A DNA stretch of 64,000 bases, from contig NW_027478539.1 of the NCBI RefSeq assembly GCF_051014685.1, positions 62,001 to 126,000 on the forward strand. Direction: 5' to 3'. The first letter of the stretch is position 1. Each line of letters starts with the position of its first letter. The notes under the pieces were generated by a model. It did not search any database. It saw only the letters and a program-made list of their open reading frames with translations, and was not told the origin of the DNA. The DNA comes from Ptiloglossa arizonensis (Eukaryota > Arthropoda > Insecta > Hymenoptera > Colletidae). Positions 14,301 to 27,940 of the stretch are shown here, piece by piece. The position numbers and the translations under genes are program-made.

Positions 14301-17161
14301 AAAGTACGCATACCGTTGTAATCGGGCGAGTTTTTACTTTCAGATGCAACAGAAATTTTGAGGATTGGTCAATCCGTTCGCGAGATATGGCAGTTTGGAA
14401 GTAAGAAACGCTTGAGAAACTCAAATTTTTCGCAGTTCTGATGCTCGAAACGAATAACTAGAACGGTCTAGGGGAAAAGTACGCATACCGTTGTAATCGG
14501 GCGAGTTTCTACTTTCAGATGCAACAGAAGTTTTGCGGATTGGTCAATCCGTTCGCGAGATATGGCAGTTTGGAAGTAAGAAACGCTTGAGAAACACAAA
14601 ATTTTCGCAGTTCTGATGCTCGAAACGAATAACTAGAACGGTCTAGGGGAAAAGTACGCATACCGTTGTAATCTGGCGACTTTCTACTTTCAGATGCAAC
14701 AGAAATTTTGAGGATTGGTCAATCCGTTCGCGAGATATGGCAGTTTGGAAGTAAGAAACGCTTGAGAAACTCAAATTTTTCGCAGTTCTGATGCTCGAAA
14801 CGAATAACTAGAACGGTCTAGGGGAAAAGTACGCATACCGTTGTAATCGGGCGAGTTTCTACTTTCAGATGCAACAGAAATTTTGCGGATTGGTCAATCC
14901 GTTCGCGAGATATGGCAGTTTGGAGGTAAGAAACGCTTGAGAAACTCAAAATTTTCGCAGTTCTGATGCTCGAAACGAATAACTAGAACGGCCTAGGGGA
15001 AAAGTACGCATACCGTTGTAATCGGGTGAGTATCTACTTTCAGATGCAACAGAAATTTTGCGGATTGGTCAATCCGTTCGCGAGATATGGCAGTTTGTAG
15101 GTAAGAAACGCTTGAGAAACTCAACATTTTCGCAGTTCTGATACTCGAAACGAATAACCAGAACGGCCGAAGGGAAAAGTACGCATACCGTTGTAATCGG
15201 GCGAGTTTCTACTTTCAGATGCATCAGAAATTTTGCGGATTGGTCAATCCGTTCGCGAGATATGGCAGTTTGGAAGTAAGAAACGCTTGAGAAACTCAAA
15301 ATTTTCGCAGTTCTGATGCTCGAAACGAATAACTAGAACGGCCTAGGGGAAAAGTACGCATACCGTTGTAATCGGGTGAGTATCTACTTTCAGATGCAAC
15401 AGAAATTTTGTGGATTGGTCAATCCGTTCGCGAGATATGGCAGTTTGTAGGTAAGAAACGCTTGAGAAACTCAACATTTTCGCAGTTCTGATACTCGAAA
15501 CGAATAACCAGAACGGCCGAAGGGAAAAGTACGCATACCGTTGTAATCGGGCGAGTTTCTACTTTCAGATGCATCAGAAATTTTGCGGATTGGTCAATCC
15601 GTTCGCGAGATATGGCAGTTTGGAAGTAAGAAACGCTTGAGAAACTCAAAATTTTCGCAGTTCTGATGCTCGAAACGAATAACTAGAACGGACTAGGGGA
15701 AAAGTACGCATAACGTTGTAATCGGGCGAGTTTCTACTTTCAGATGCAACAGAAATTTTGCGGATTTGTCAATCCGTTCGCGAGATATGGCAGTTTGGAG
15801 GTAAGAAACGCTTGAGAAACTCAAAATTTTCGCAGTTCTGATGCTCGAAACGAATAACTAGAACGGCCTAGGGGAAAAGTACGCATACCGTTGTAATTGG
15901 GCGAGTTTCTACTTTCAGATGCAACAGAAATTTTGCGGATTGGTCAATCCGTTCGCGAGATATGGCAGTTTGGAGGTAAGAAACGGTTGAGAAACTCAAA
16001 ATTTTCACAGTTCTGATGCTCGAAACGAATAACCAGTACGGCCTAGGGGAAAAGTACGCATACCGTTGTAATTGGGCGAGTTTCTACTTTCAGATGCAAC
16101 AGAAATTTTGCGGATTGGTCAATCCGTTCGCGAGATATGGCAGTTTGGAGGTAAGAAACGCTTGAGAAGCTCAAAATTTTCGCAGTTCTGATGCTCGAAA
16201 CGAGTAACTAGAACCGACTAGGGGAAAAGTGTGCATACCCTTGTAATTGGGCGAATTTCTACTTTCAGATGCAACAGAAATTTTGCGGATTGGTCAATCC
16301 GTTCGCGAGATATGGCAGTTTGTAGGTAAGAAACGCTTGGGAAACTCAACATTTTCGCAGTTCTGATGCTCGAAACGAATAACTAGAACGGCCTAGGGGA
16401 AAACTACACCTACCGTTGTAATCGGGCGACTTTCTACTTTCAGATGCAACAGAAATTTTGCGGATTGGTCAATCCGTTCGCGAGATATGGCATTTTGTAG
16501 GTAAGGAACGCTTGAGAAACTCAACATTTTCGCAGTTCTGATGCTCGAAACGAATAACTAGAACGGCCTAGGGGAAAAGTACGCATACCGTTGTAATCGG
16601 GCGAGTTTCTACTTTCAGATGCAACAGAAATTTTACGGATTGGTCAATCCGTTCGCGAGATATGGCAGTTTGGAGGTAAGAAACGCTTGAGAAACTCAAA
16701 ATTTTCGCAGTTCTGATGCTCGACAAGCATAACTAGAACGTTCTAGGGGAAAAGTACGCATACCGTTGTAATCGGGCGACTTTCTACTTTCAGATGCAAC
16801 AGAAATTTTGCGGATTGGTCAATCTGTTCGCGAGATATGGCAGTTTGGAGGTAAAAAACGCTTGAGAAACTCAAAATTTTCGCAGTTCTGATGCTCGACA
16901 AGCATAACTAGAGCGGTCTAGGGGAAAAGTACGCATACCGTTGTAATCGGGCGACTTTCTACTTTCAGATGCAACAGAAATTTTGCGGATTGGTCAATCC
17001 GTTCGCGAGATATGGCAGTTTGGAGGTAAGAAACGGTTGAGAAACTCAAAATTTTCGCAGTTCTGATGCTCGAAACGAATAACTAGAACGGCCTAGGGAA
17101 AAACTACATCTACCGTTGTAATCGGGCGAGTTTCTACTTTCAGATGCAACAGAAATTTTGC

Positions 17162-18911
17162 GGATTGGTCAATCCGTTCGCGAGATATGGCAGTTTGGAG
17201 GTAAGAAACGCTTGAGAAACTCAAAATTTTCGCAGTTCTGATGCTCGACAAGCATAACTAGAACGGTCTAGGGGAAAAGTACGCATACCGTTGTAATCGG
17301 GCGAATTTCTACTTTCAGATGCAACAGAAATTTTGAGGATTGGTCAATCCGTTCGCGAGATATGGCAGTTTGGAGGTAAGAAACGCTTGAGAAACTCAAA
17401 ATTTTCGCAGTTCTGATGCTCGACAAGCATAACTAGAACGGTATAGGGGAAAAGTACGCATACCGTTGTAATCGGGCGAATTTCTACTTTCAGATGCAAC
17501 AGAAATTTTGAGGATTGGTCAATCCGTTCGCGAGATATGGCAGTTTGGAGGTAAGAAACGCTTGAGAAACTCAAAATTTTCGCAGTTCTGATGCTCGACA
17601 AGCATAACTAGAGCGGTCTAGGGGAAAAGTACGCATACCGTTGTAATCGGGCGACTTTCTACTTTCAGATGCAACAGAAATTTTGCGGATTGGTCAATCC
17701 GTTCGCGAGATATGGCAGTTTGGAGGTAAGAAACGGTTGAGAAACTCAAAATTTTCGCAGTTCTGATGCTCGAAACGAGTAACTAGAACCGACTAGGGGA
17801 AAAGTGCGCATACCGTTGTAATCGGGCGAATTTCTACTTTCAGATGCAACAGAAATTTTGCGGATTGGTCAATCCGTTCGCGAGATATGGCATTTTGTAG
17901 GTAAGGAACGCTTGAGAAACTCAACATTTTCGCAGTTCTGATGCTCGAAACGAATAACTAGAACGGCCTAGGGGAAAAGTACGCATACCGTTGTAATCGG
18001 GCGAGTTTCTACTTTCAGATGCAACAGAAATTTTACGGATTGGTCAATCCGTTCGCGAGATATGGCTGTTTGGAGGTAAGAAACGCTTGAGAAACTCAAA
18101 ATTTTCGCAGTTCTGAGGCTCGACAAGCATAACTAGAACGTTCTAGGGGAAAAGTACGCATACCGTTGTAATCGGGCGACTTTCTACTTTCAGATGCAAC
18201 AGAAATTTTGCGGATTGGTCAATCCGTTCGCGAGATATGGCAGTTTGGAGGTAAAAAACGCTTGAGAAACTCAAAATTTTCGCAGTTCTGATGCTCGACA
18301 AGCATAACTAGAGCGGTCTAGGGGAAAAGTACGCATACCGTTGTAATCGGGCGACTTTCTACTTTCAGATGCAACAGAAATTTTGCGGATTGGTCAATCC
18401 GTTCGCGAGATATGGCAGTTTGGAGGTAAGAAACGGTTGAGAAACTCAAAATTTTCGCAGTTCTGATGCTCGAAACGAATAACTAGAACGGCCTAGGGAA
18501 AAACTACATCTACCGTTGTAATCGGGCGAGTTTCTACTTTCAGATGCAACAGAAATTTTGCGGATTGGTCAATCCGTTCGCGAGATATGGCAGTTTGGAG
18601 GTAAGAAACGCTTGAGAAACTCAAAATTTTCGCAGTTCTGATGCTCGACAAGCATAACTAGAACGGTCTAGGGGAAAAGTACGCATACCGTTGTAATCGG
18701 GCGAATTTCTACTTTCAGATGCAACAGAAATTTTGAGGATTGGTCAATCCGTTCGCGAGATATGGCAGTTTGGAGGTAAGAAACGCTTGAGAAACTCAAA
18801 ATTTTCGCAGTTCTGATGCTCGACATGCATAACTAGAACGGTCTAGGGGAAAAGTACGCATACCGTTGTAATCGGGCGAATTTCTACTTTCAGATGCAAC
18901 AGAAATTTTGA
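17162..18911 (+). repeat. 10-monomer tandem unit (1,750 bp), first copy
   Basis: Ten monomers identical, as far as I read, to the next ten. Private marks present in both include GGCTGTTTGG, TTCTGAGGCTCG, GACATGCATAAC and GGTATAGGGG. The unit lies wholly within copy 2 of the large duplication and accounts for most of its extra length. Confidence 0.9.
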
Positions 18912-20661
18912 GGATTGGTCAATCCGTTCGCGAGATATGGCAGTTTGGAGGTAAGAAACGCTTGAGAAACTCAAAATTTTCGCAGTTCTGATGCTCGACA
19001 AGCATAACTAGAACGGTCTAGGGGAAAAGTACGCATACCGTTGTAATCGGGCGAATTTCTACTTTCAGATGCAACAGAAATTTTGAGGATTGGTCAATCC
19101 GTTCGCGAGATATGGCAGTTTGGAGGTAAGAAACGCTTGAGAAACTCAAAATTTTCGCAGTTCTGATGCTCGACAAGCATAACTAGAACGGTATAGGGGA
19201 AAAGTACGCATACCGTTGTAATCGGGCGAATTTCTACTTTCAGATGCAACAGAAATTTTGAGGATTGGTCAATCCGTTCGCGAGATATGGCAGTTTGGAG
19301 GTAAGAAACGCTTGAGAAACTCAAAATTTTCGCAGTTCTGATGCTCGACAAGCATAACTAGAGCGGTCTAGGGGAAAAGTACGCATACCGTTGTAATCGG
19401 GCGACTTTCTACTTTCAGATGCAACAGAAATTTTGCGGATTGGTCAATCCGTTCGCGAGATATGGCAGTTTGGAGGTAAGAAACGGTTGAGAAACTCAAA
19501 ATTTTCGCAGTTCTGATGCTCGAAACGAGTAACTAGAACCGACTAGGGGAAAAGTGCGCATACCGTTGTAATCGGGCGAATTTCTACTTTCAGATGCAAC
19601 AGAAATTTTGCGGATTGGTCAATCCGTTCGCGAGATATGGCATTTTGTAGGTAAGGAACGCTTGAGAAACTCAACATTTTCGCAGTTCTGATGCTCGAAA
19701 CGAATAACTAGAACGGCCTAGGGGAAAAGTACGCATACCGTTGTAATCGGGCGAGTTTCTACTTTCAGATGCAACAGAAATTTTACGGATTGGTCAATCC
19801 GTTCGCGAGATATGGCTGTTTGGAGGTAAGAAACGCTTGAGAAACTCAAAATTTTCGCAGTTCTGAGGCTCGACAAGCATAACTAGAACGTTCTAGGGGA
19901 AAAGTACGCATACCGTTGTAATCGGGCGACTTTCTACTTTCAGATGCAACAGAAATTTTGCGGATTGGTCAATCCGTTCGCGAGATATGGCAGTTTGGAG
20001 GTAAAAAACGCTTGAGAAACTCAAAATTTTCGCAGTTCTGATGCTCGACAAGCATAACTAGAGCGGTCTAGGGGAAAAGTACGCATACCGTTGTAATCGG
20101 GCGACTTTCTACTTTCAGATGCAACAGAAATTTTGCGGATTGGTCAATCCGTTCGCGAGATATGGCAGTTTGGAGGTAAGAAACGGTTGAGAAACTCAAA
20201 ATTTTCGCAGTTCTGATGCTCGAAACGAATAACTAGAACGGCCTAGGGAAAAACTACATCTACCGTTGTAATCGGGCGAGTTTCTACTTTCAGATGCAAC
20301 AGAAATTTTGCGGATTGGTCAATCCGTTCGCGAGATATGGCAGTTTGGAGGTAAGAAACGCTTGAGAAACTCAAAATTTTCGCAGTTCTGATGCTCGACA
20401 AGCATAACTAGAACGGTCTAGGGGAAAAGTACGCATACCGTTGTAATCGGGCGAATTTCTACTTTCAGATGCAACAGAAATTTTGAGGATTGGTCAATCC
20501 GTTCGCGAGATATGGCAGTTTGGAGGTAAGAAACGCTTGAGAAACTCAAAATTTTCGCAGTTCTGATGCTCGACATGCATAACTAGAACGGTCTAGGGGA
20601 AAAGTACGCATACCGTTGTAATCGGGCGAATTTCTACTTTCAGATGCAACAGAAATTTTGA
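18912..20661 (+). repeat. 10-monomer tandem unit (1,750 bp), second copy
   Basis: Follows the first copy directly; homology continues to 20872, where GTAGG replaces GGAGG. The absence of noticed differences suggests a very recent unequal exchange, or an assembly duplication. Confidence 0.9.
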
Positions 20662-23559
20662 GGATTGGTCAATCCGTTCGCGAGATATGGCAGTTTGGAG
20701 GTAAGAAACGCTTGAGAAACTCAAAATTTTCGCAGTTCTGATGCTCGACAAGCATAACTAGAACGGTCTAGGGGAAAAGTACGCATACCGTTGTAATCGG
20801 GCGAATTTCTACTTTCAGATGCAACAGAAATTTTGAGGATTGGTCAATCCGTTCGCGAGATATGGCAGTTTGTAGGTAAGAAACGCTTGAGAAACTCAAC
20901 ATTTTCGCAGTTCTGATGCTCGAAACGAATAACTAGAACGGCCTAGGGGAAAAGTACGCATACCGTTGTAATCGGGCGAGTTTCTACTTTCAGATGCAAC
21001 AGAAATTTTACGGATTGGTCAATCCGTTCGCGAGATATGGCAGTTTGGAGGTAAGAAACGCTTGAGAAACTCAAAATTTTCGCAGTTCTGATGCTCGACA
21101 AGCATAACTAGAGCGGTCTAGGGGAAAAGTACGCATACCGTTGTAATCGGGCGACTTTCTACTTTCAGATGCAACAGAAATTTTGCGGATTGGTCAATCC
21201 GTTCGCGAGATATGGCAGTTTGGAGGTAAGAAACGGTTGAGAAACTCAAAATTTTCGCAGTTCTGATGCTCGAAACGAGTAACTAGAACCGACTAGGGGA
21301 AAAGTGCGCATACCGTTGTAATCGGGCGAATTTCTACTTTCAGATGCAACAGAAATTTTGCGGATTGGTCAATCCGTTCGCGAGATATGGCAGTTTGTAG
21401 GTAAGAAACGCTTGAGAAACTCAACATTTTCGCAGTTCTGATGCTCGAAACGAATAACTAGAACGGCCTAGGGAAAAACTACATCTACCGTTGTAATCGG
21501 GCGAGTTTCTACTTTCAGATGCAACAGAAATTTTGCGGATTGGTCTATCCGTTCGCGAGATATGGCAGTTTGGAGGTAAGAAACGCTTTAGAAACTCAAA
21601 ATTTTCGCAGTTCTGATGCTCGACAAGCATAACTAGAACGGTCTAGGGGAAAAGTACGCATACCGTTGTAATCGGGCGAATTTCTACTTTCAGATGCAAC
21701 AGAAATTTTGAGGATTGGTCAATCCGTTCGCGAGATATGGCTGTTTGTAGGTAAGAAACGCTTGAGAAACTCAACATTTTCGCAGTTCTGATGCTCGAAA
21801 CGAATAACTAGAACGGCCTAGGGGAAAAGTACGCAAACCGTTGTAATCGGGCGAGTTTCTACTTTCAGATGCAACAGAAATTTTACGGATTGGTCAATCC
21901 GTTCGCGAGATATGGCAGTTTGGAGGTAAGAAACGCTTGAGAAACTCAAAATTTTCGCAGTTCTGATGCTCGACAAGCATAACCAGAACGTTCTAGGGGA
22001 AAAGTACGCATACCGTTGTAATCGGGCGAGTTTCTACCTTCAGATGCAACAGAAATTTTGCGGATTGGTCAATCCGTTCGCGAGGTATGGCAGTTTGGAG
22101 GTAAGAAACGCTTGAGAAACTCAAAATTTTCACAGTTCTGATGCTCGAAACGAATAACCAGTACGGCCTAGGGGAAAAGTACGCATACCGTTGTAATCGG
22201 GCGAGTTTCTACTTTCAGATGCAACAGAAATTTTGCGGATTGGTCAATCCGTTCGCGAGATATGGCGGTTTGGAAGTAAGAAACGCTTGAGAAACTCAAA
22301 ATTTTCGCAGTTCTGATGCTCGAAACGAATAACTAGAACGGCCTAGGGGAAAAGTACGCATACCGTTGTAAACGGACGAGTTTCTACCTTCAGATGCAAC
22401 AGAAATTTTGCGGATTGCTCAATCCGTTCGCGAGGTATGGCAATTTGGAAGTAAGAAACGCTTGAAAAACTCAAAATTTTCGCAGTTCTGATGCTCGAAA
22501 CGAATAACTAGAACGGACTAGGGGAAAAGTACGCATACCGTTGTAATCGGGCGAGTTTCTACTTTAAGATGCAACAGAAATTTTGCGGATTGGTCATTCC
22601 GTTCACGAGATATGGCAGTTTGGAGGTAAGAAACGCTTGAGAAACTCAAAATTTTCGCAGTTCTGATGCTCGACAAGCATAACTAGAACGTTCTAGGGGA
22701 AAAGTACGCATACCGTTGTAATCGGGCGACTTTCTACTTTCAGATGCAACAGAAATTTTGCGGATTGGTCAATCCGTTCGCGAGATATGGCAGTTTGGAA
22801 GTAAGAAACGCTTGAGAATCTCAAAATTTTCGCAGTTCTGAAGCTCGAAACGATTAACTAGAACGGCCTAGGGGAAAAGTACGCATACCGTTGTAATCGG
22901 GCGCGTTTCTACTTTCAGATGCAACAGAAATTTGGCGGATTGGTCAATCCGTTCGCGAGATATGGCGGTTTGGAAGTAAGAAACGCTTGAGAAACTCAAA
23001 ATTTTCGCAGTTCTGATGCTCGAAACGAATAACTAGAACGGCCTAGGGGAAAAGTACGCATACCGTTGTAATCGGGCGAGTTTCTACTTTCAGATGCAAC
23101 AGAAATTTTGCGGATTGGTCAATCCGTTCGCGAGATATGGCAGTTTGGAGGAAAGAAACGCTTGAGAAACTCAAAATTTTCGCAGTTCTGATGCTCGAAA
23201 CGAATAACTAGAACGGACTAGGGGAAAAGTACGCATACCGTTGTAATCGGGCGAGTTTCTACTTTCAGATGCAACAGAAATTTTGCGGATTGGTCAATCC
23301 GTTCGCGTGATATGGCAGATTGGAGGTAAGAAACGCTTGAGAAACTCAAAATTTTCGCAGTTCTGATGCTCGCAACGAATAACTAGAACGGCCTAGGGGA
23401 AAAGTACGCACACCGTTGTAATCGGGCGAGTTTCTACTTTCAGATGCAACAGAAATTTTGCGGATTAGTCAATCCGTTCGCGAGATATGGCAGTTTGGAG
23501 GTAAGAAACGCTTGAGAAACTCAAAATTTTCGCAGTTCTGATGCTCGACAAGCATAACT

Positions 23560-23561
23560 AA
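23560..23561 (+). other. Duplicated copy of the 1-bp deletion
   Basis: Same missing G as at 11311, at offset 12,249. It is a useful marker of the shared origin of the two copies. Confidence 0.95.
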
Positions 23562-26500
23562 ACGGTCTAGGGGAAAAGTACGCATACCGTTGTAATCGGG
23601 CGACTTTCTACTTTCAGATGCAACAGAAATTTTGCGGATTGGTCAATCCGTTCGCGAGATATGGCAGTTTGGAGGTAAGAAACGGTCGAGAAACTCAAAA
23701 TTATCACAGTTCTGATACTCGAAACGAATAACCAGAACGGCCCAGGGGAAAAGTACGCATACCGTTGTAATCGGGCGAGTTTCTACTTTCAGATGCAACA
23801 GAAATTTTGCGGATTGGTCAATCCGTTCGCGAGATATGGCAGTTTGGAGGTAAGAAACGCTTGAGAAACTCAAAATTTTCGCAGTTCTGATGCTCGAAAC
23901 GAATAACCAGAACGGACTAGGGGAAAAGTACGCATACCGTTGTAATCGGGCGTGTTTCTACTTTCAGATGCAACAGAAATTTTGCGGATTGGTCAATCCG
24001 TTCGCGAGATATGGTAGTTTGTAGGTAAGAAACGCTTGAGAAACTCAACATTTTCGCAGTTCTGATGCTCGAAACGAATAACTAGAACGGCCTAGGGGAA
24101 AAGTAGGCATACCGTTGTAATCGGGCGAGTTTGTACTTTCAGATGCAACAGAAATTTTGCGGATTGGTCAATCCGTTCGCGAGATATGGCAGTTTGTAGG
24201 TAAGAAACGCTTGAGAAACTCAACATTTTCGCAGTTCTGATGCTCGAAACGAATAACTAGAACGGCCTAGGGGAAAAGTACGCATACCGTTGTAATCGGG
24301 CGAGTTTCTACTTTCAGATGCAACAGAAATTTTACGGATTGGTCAATCCGTTCGCGAGATATGGCAGTTTGGAGGTAAGAAACGCTTGAGAAACTCAAAA
24401 TTTTCGCAGTTCTGATGCTCGACAAGCATAACTAGAACGTTCTAGGGGAAAAGTACGCATACCGTTGTAATCGGGCGACTTTCTACTTTCAGATGCAACA
24501 GAAATTTTGCGGATTGGTCAATCCGTTCGCGAGATACGGCAGTTTGGAGGTAAGAAACGGTTGAGAAACTCAAAATTTTCACAGTTCTGATGCTCGAAAC
24601 GAATAACCAGAACGGCCTAGGGGAAAAGTACGCATACCGTTGTAATCGGGCGAGTTTCTACTTTCAGATGCAACAGAAATTTTGCGGATTGGTCAATCCG
24701 TTCGCGAGATATGGCGGTTTGGAAGTAAGAAACGCTTGAGAAACTCAAAATTTTCGCAGTTCTGATGCTCGAAACGAATAACTAGAACGGACTAGGGGAA
24801 AAGTACGCATACCGTTGTAATCGGGCGAGTTTCTACTTTCAGATGCAACAGAAATTTTGCGGATTGGTCAATCCGTTCGCGAGATATGGCAGTTTGGAAG
24901 TAAGAAACGCTTGAGAAACTCAAAATTTTCGCAGTTCTGATGCTCGAAACGATTAACTAGAACGGCCTAGGGGAAAAGTACGCATACCGTTGTAATCGGG
25001 CGAGTTTCTACTTTCAGATGCAACAGAAATTTTGCGGATTGGTCAATCCGTTCGCGAGATATGGCGGTTTGGAAGTAAGAAACGCTTGAGAAACTCAAAA
25101 TTTTCGCAGTTCTGATGCTCGAAACGAATAACTAGAACGGCCTAGGGGAAAAGTACGCATACCGTTGTAATCGGGCGAGTTTCTACTTTCAGATGCAACA
25201 GAAATTTTGCGGATTGGTCAATCCGTTCGCGAGATATAGCAGTTTGGAGGTAAGAAACGCTTGAGAAACTCAAAATTTTCGCAGTTCTGATGCTCGAAAC
25301 GAATAACTAGAACGGCCTAGGGGAAAAGTACGCATACCGTTGTAATCGGGCGAGTTTCTACTTTCAGATGCAACAGAAATTTTGCGGATTAGTCAATCCG
25401 TTCGCGAGATATGGCAGTTTGGAGGTATGAAACGGTTGAGAAACTCAAAATTTTCACAGTTCTGATGCTCGAAACGAATAACCAGTACGGCCTAGGGGAA
25501 AAGTACGCATACCGTTGTAATCGGGCGAGTTTCTACTTTCAGATGCAACAGAAATTTTGCGGATTGGTCAATCCGTTCGCGAGATATGGCAGTTTGGAAG
25601 TATGAAACACTTGAGAAACACAAAATTTTCGCAGTTCTCATGCTCGAAACGAATAACTACAACGGCCGACGGGAAAAGTACGCATACCGTTGTAATCGGG
25701 CGAGTTTCTACTTTCAGATGCAACAGAAATTTTGCGGATTGGTCAATCCGTTCGCGAGATATGGCAGTTTGGAGGAAAGAAACGCTTGTGAAACTCAAAA
25801 TTTTCGCAGTTCTGATGCTCGACAAGCATAACTAGAACGGTCTAGGTGAGAAGTACGCATACCGTTGTAATCGGGCGAATTTCTACTTTCAGATGCAACA
25901 GAAATTTTGCGGATTGGTCAATCCGTTCGCGAGATATGGCAGTTTGTAGGTAAGAAACGCTTGAGAAACTCAACATTTTCGCAGTTCTGATGCTCGAAAC
26001 GAATAACCAGAACGGCCGAGGGGAAAAGTACGCATACCGTTGTAATCGGGCGAGTTTCTACTTTCAGATGCATCAGAAATTTTGCGGATTGGTCAATCCG
26101 TTCGCGAGATATGGCAGTTTGGAAGTAAGAAACGCTTGAGAAACTCAAAATTTTCGCAGTTCTGATGCTCGAAACGATTAACTAGAACGGCCTAGGGTAA
26201 AAGTACGCATACCGTTGTAATCGGGCGAGTTTCTACTTTCAGATGCAACAGAAATTTTGCGGATTGTTCAATCCGTTCGCGAGATATGGCAGTTTGGAGG
26301 TAAGAAACGCTTGAGAAACTCAAAATTTTCGCAGTTCTGATGCTCGACAAGCATAACTAGAACGGTCTAGGGGAAAAGTACGCAAACCGTTGTAATCGGG
26401 CGACTTTCTACTTTCAGATGCAACTAAAATTTTGCGGATTGGTCAATCCGTTCGCGAGATATGGCAGTTTGGAGGTAAGAAACGGTTGATAAACTCAAAA

Positions 26501-27940
26501 TTTTCACAGTTCTGATGCTCGAAACGAATAACGAGAACGGCCTAGGGGAAAAGTACGCATACCGTTGTAATCGGGCGAGTTTTTACTTTCAGATGCAACA
26601 GAAATTTTGAGGATTGGTCAATCCGTTCGCGAGATATGGCAGTTTGGAAGTAAGAAACGCTTGAGAAACTCAAATTTTTCGCAGTTCTGATGCTCGAAAC
26701 GAATAACTAGAACGGTCTAGGGGAAAAGTACGCATACCGTTGTAATCGGGCGAGTTTCTACTTTCAGATGCAACAGAAGTTTTGCGGATTGGTCAATCCG
26801 TTCGCGAGATATGGCAGTTTGGAAGTAAGAAACGCTTGAGAAACACAAAATTTTCGCAGTTCTGATGCTCGACAAGCATAACTAGAACGGTCTAGGGGAA
26901 AAGTACGCATACCGTTGTAATCTGGCGACTTTCTACTTTCAGATGCAACAGAAATTTTGAGGATTGGTCAATCCGTTCGCGAGATATGGCAGTTTGGAAG
27001 TAAGAAACGCTTGAGAAACTCAAATTTTTCGCAGTTCTGATGCTCGAAACGAATAACTAGAACGGTCTAGGGGAAAAGTACGCATACCGTTGTAATCGGG
27101 CGAGTTTCTACTTTCAGATGCAACAGAAATTTTGCGGATTGGTCAATCCGTTCGCGAGATATGGCAGTTTGGAGGTAAGAAACGCTTGAGAAACTCAAAA
27201 TTTTCGCAGTTCTGATGCTCGAAACGAATAACTAGAACGGCCTAGGGGAAAAGTACGCATACCGTTGTAATCGGGTGAGTATCTACTTTCAGATGCAACA
27301 GAAATTTTGCGGATTGGTCAATCCGTTCGCGAGATATGGCAGTTTGTAGGTAAGAAACGCTTGAGAAACTCAACATTTTCGCAGTTCTGATACTCGAAAC
27401 GAATAACCAGAACGGCCGAAGGGAAAAGTACGCATACCGTTGTAATCGGGCGAGTTTCTACTTTCAGATGCATCAGAAATTTTGCGGATTGGTCAATCCG
27501 TTCGCGAGATATGGCAGTTTGGAAGTAAGAAACGCTTGAGAAACTCAAAATTTTCGCAGTTCTGATGCTCGAAACGAATAACTAGAACGGCCTAGGGGAA
27601 AAGTACGCATACCGTTGTAATCGGGTGAGTATCTACTTTCAGATGCAACAGAAATTTTGCGGATTGGTCAATCCGTTCGCGAGATATGGCAGTTTGTAGG
27701 TAAGAAACGCTTGAGAAACTCAACATTTTCGCAGTTCTGATACTCGAAACGAATAACCAGAACGGCCGAAGGGAAAAGTACGCATACCGTTGTAATCGGG
27801 CGAGTTTCTACTTTCAGATGCATCAGAAATTTTGCGGATTGGTCAATCCGTTCGCGAGATATGGCAGTTTGGAAGTAAGAAACGCTTGAGAAACTCAAAA
27901 TTTTCGCAGTTCTGATGCTCGAAACGAATAACTAGAACGG

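Larger units (their letters stand above)
5127..15625 (+). repeat. Tandem segmental duplication, copy 1 (10,499 bp)
   Basis: This copy is 60 monomers less one base. Its start matches 15626 onward at offset 10,499. After about 7,798 it matches copy 2 at offset 12,249. Monomers to about 9.3 kb resemble the flank; from there to 15.6 kb they are richer in CGAAACGAATAAC types, GGAAGTAAG and GGCGGTTTGG. A 1-bp deletion near 11311 is shared by both copies. Confidence 0.9.
15626..27940 (+). repeat. Tandem segmental duplication, copy 2 (about 12.3 kb)
   Basis: The copy begins exactly where copy 1 ends. It tracks copy 1 at offset 10,499 to about 17,600, at 10,149 over about 17,604-17,940, and at 12,249 from about 20,047 to 27,940. 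The change in offset shows a net gain of 10 monomers. From 20,047 on I noticed only a handful of differences from copy 1: 9590/21839, 13540/25789, 15411/27660, and a patch at 14624-14628. Homology on both sides of the junction overlaps over 15626-15691, so the exchange lay in that 66-bp tract. Confidence 0.9.
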
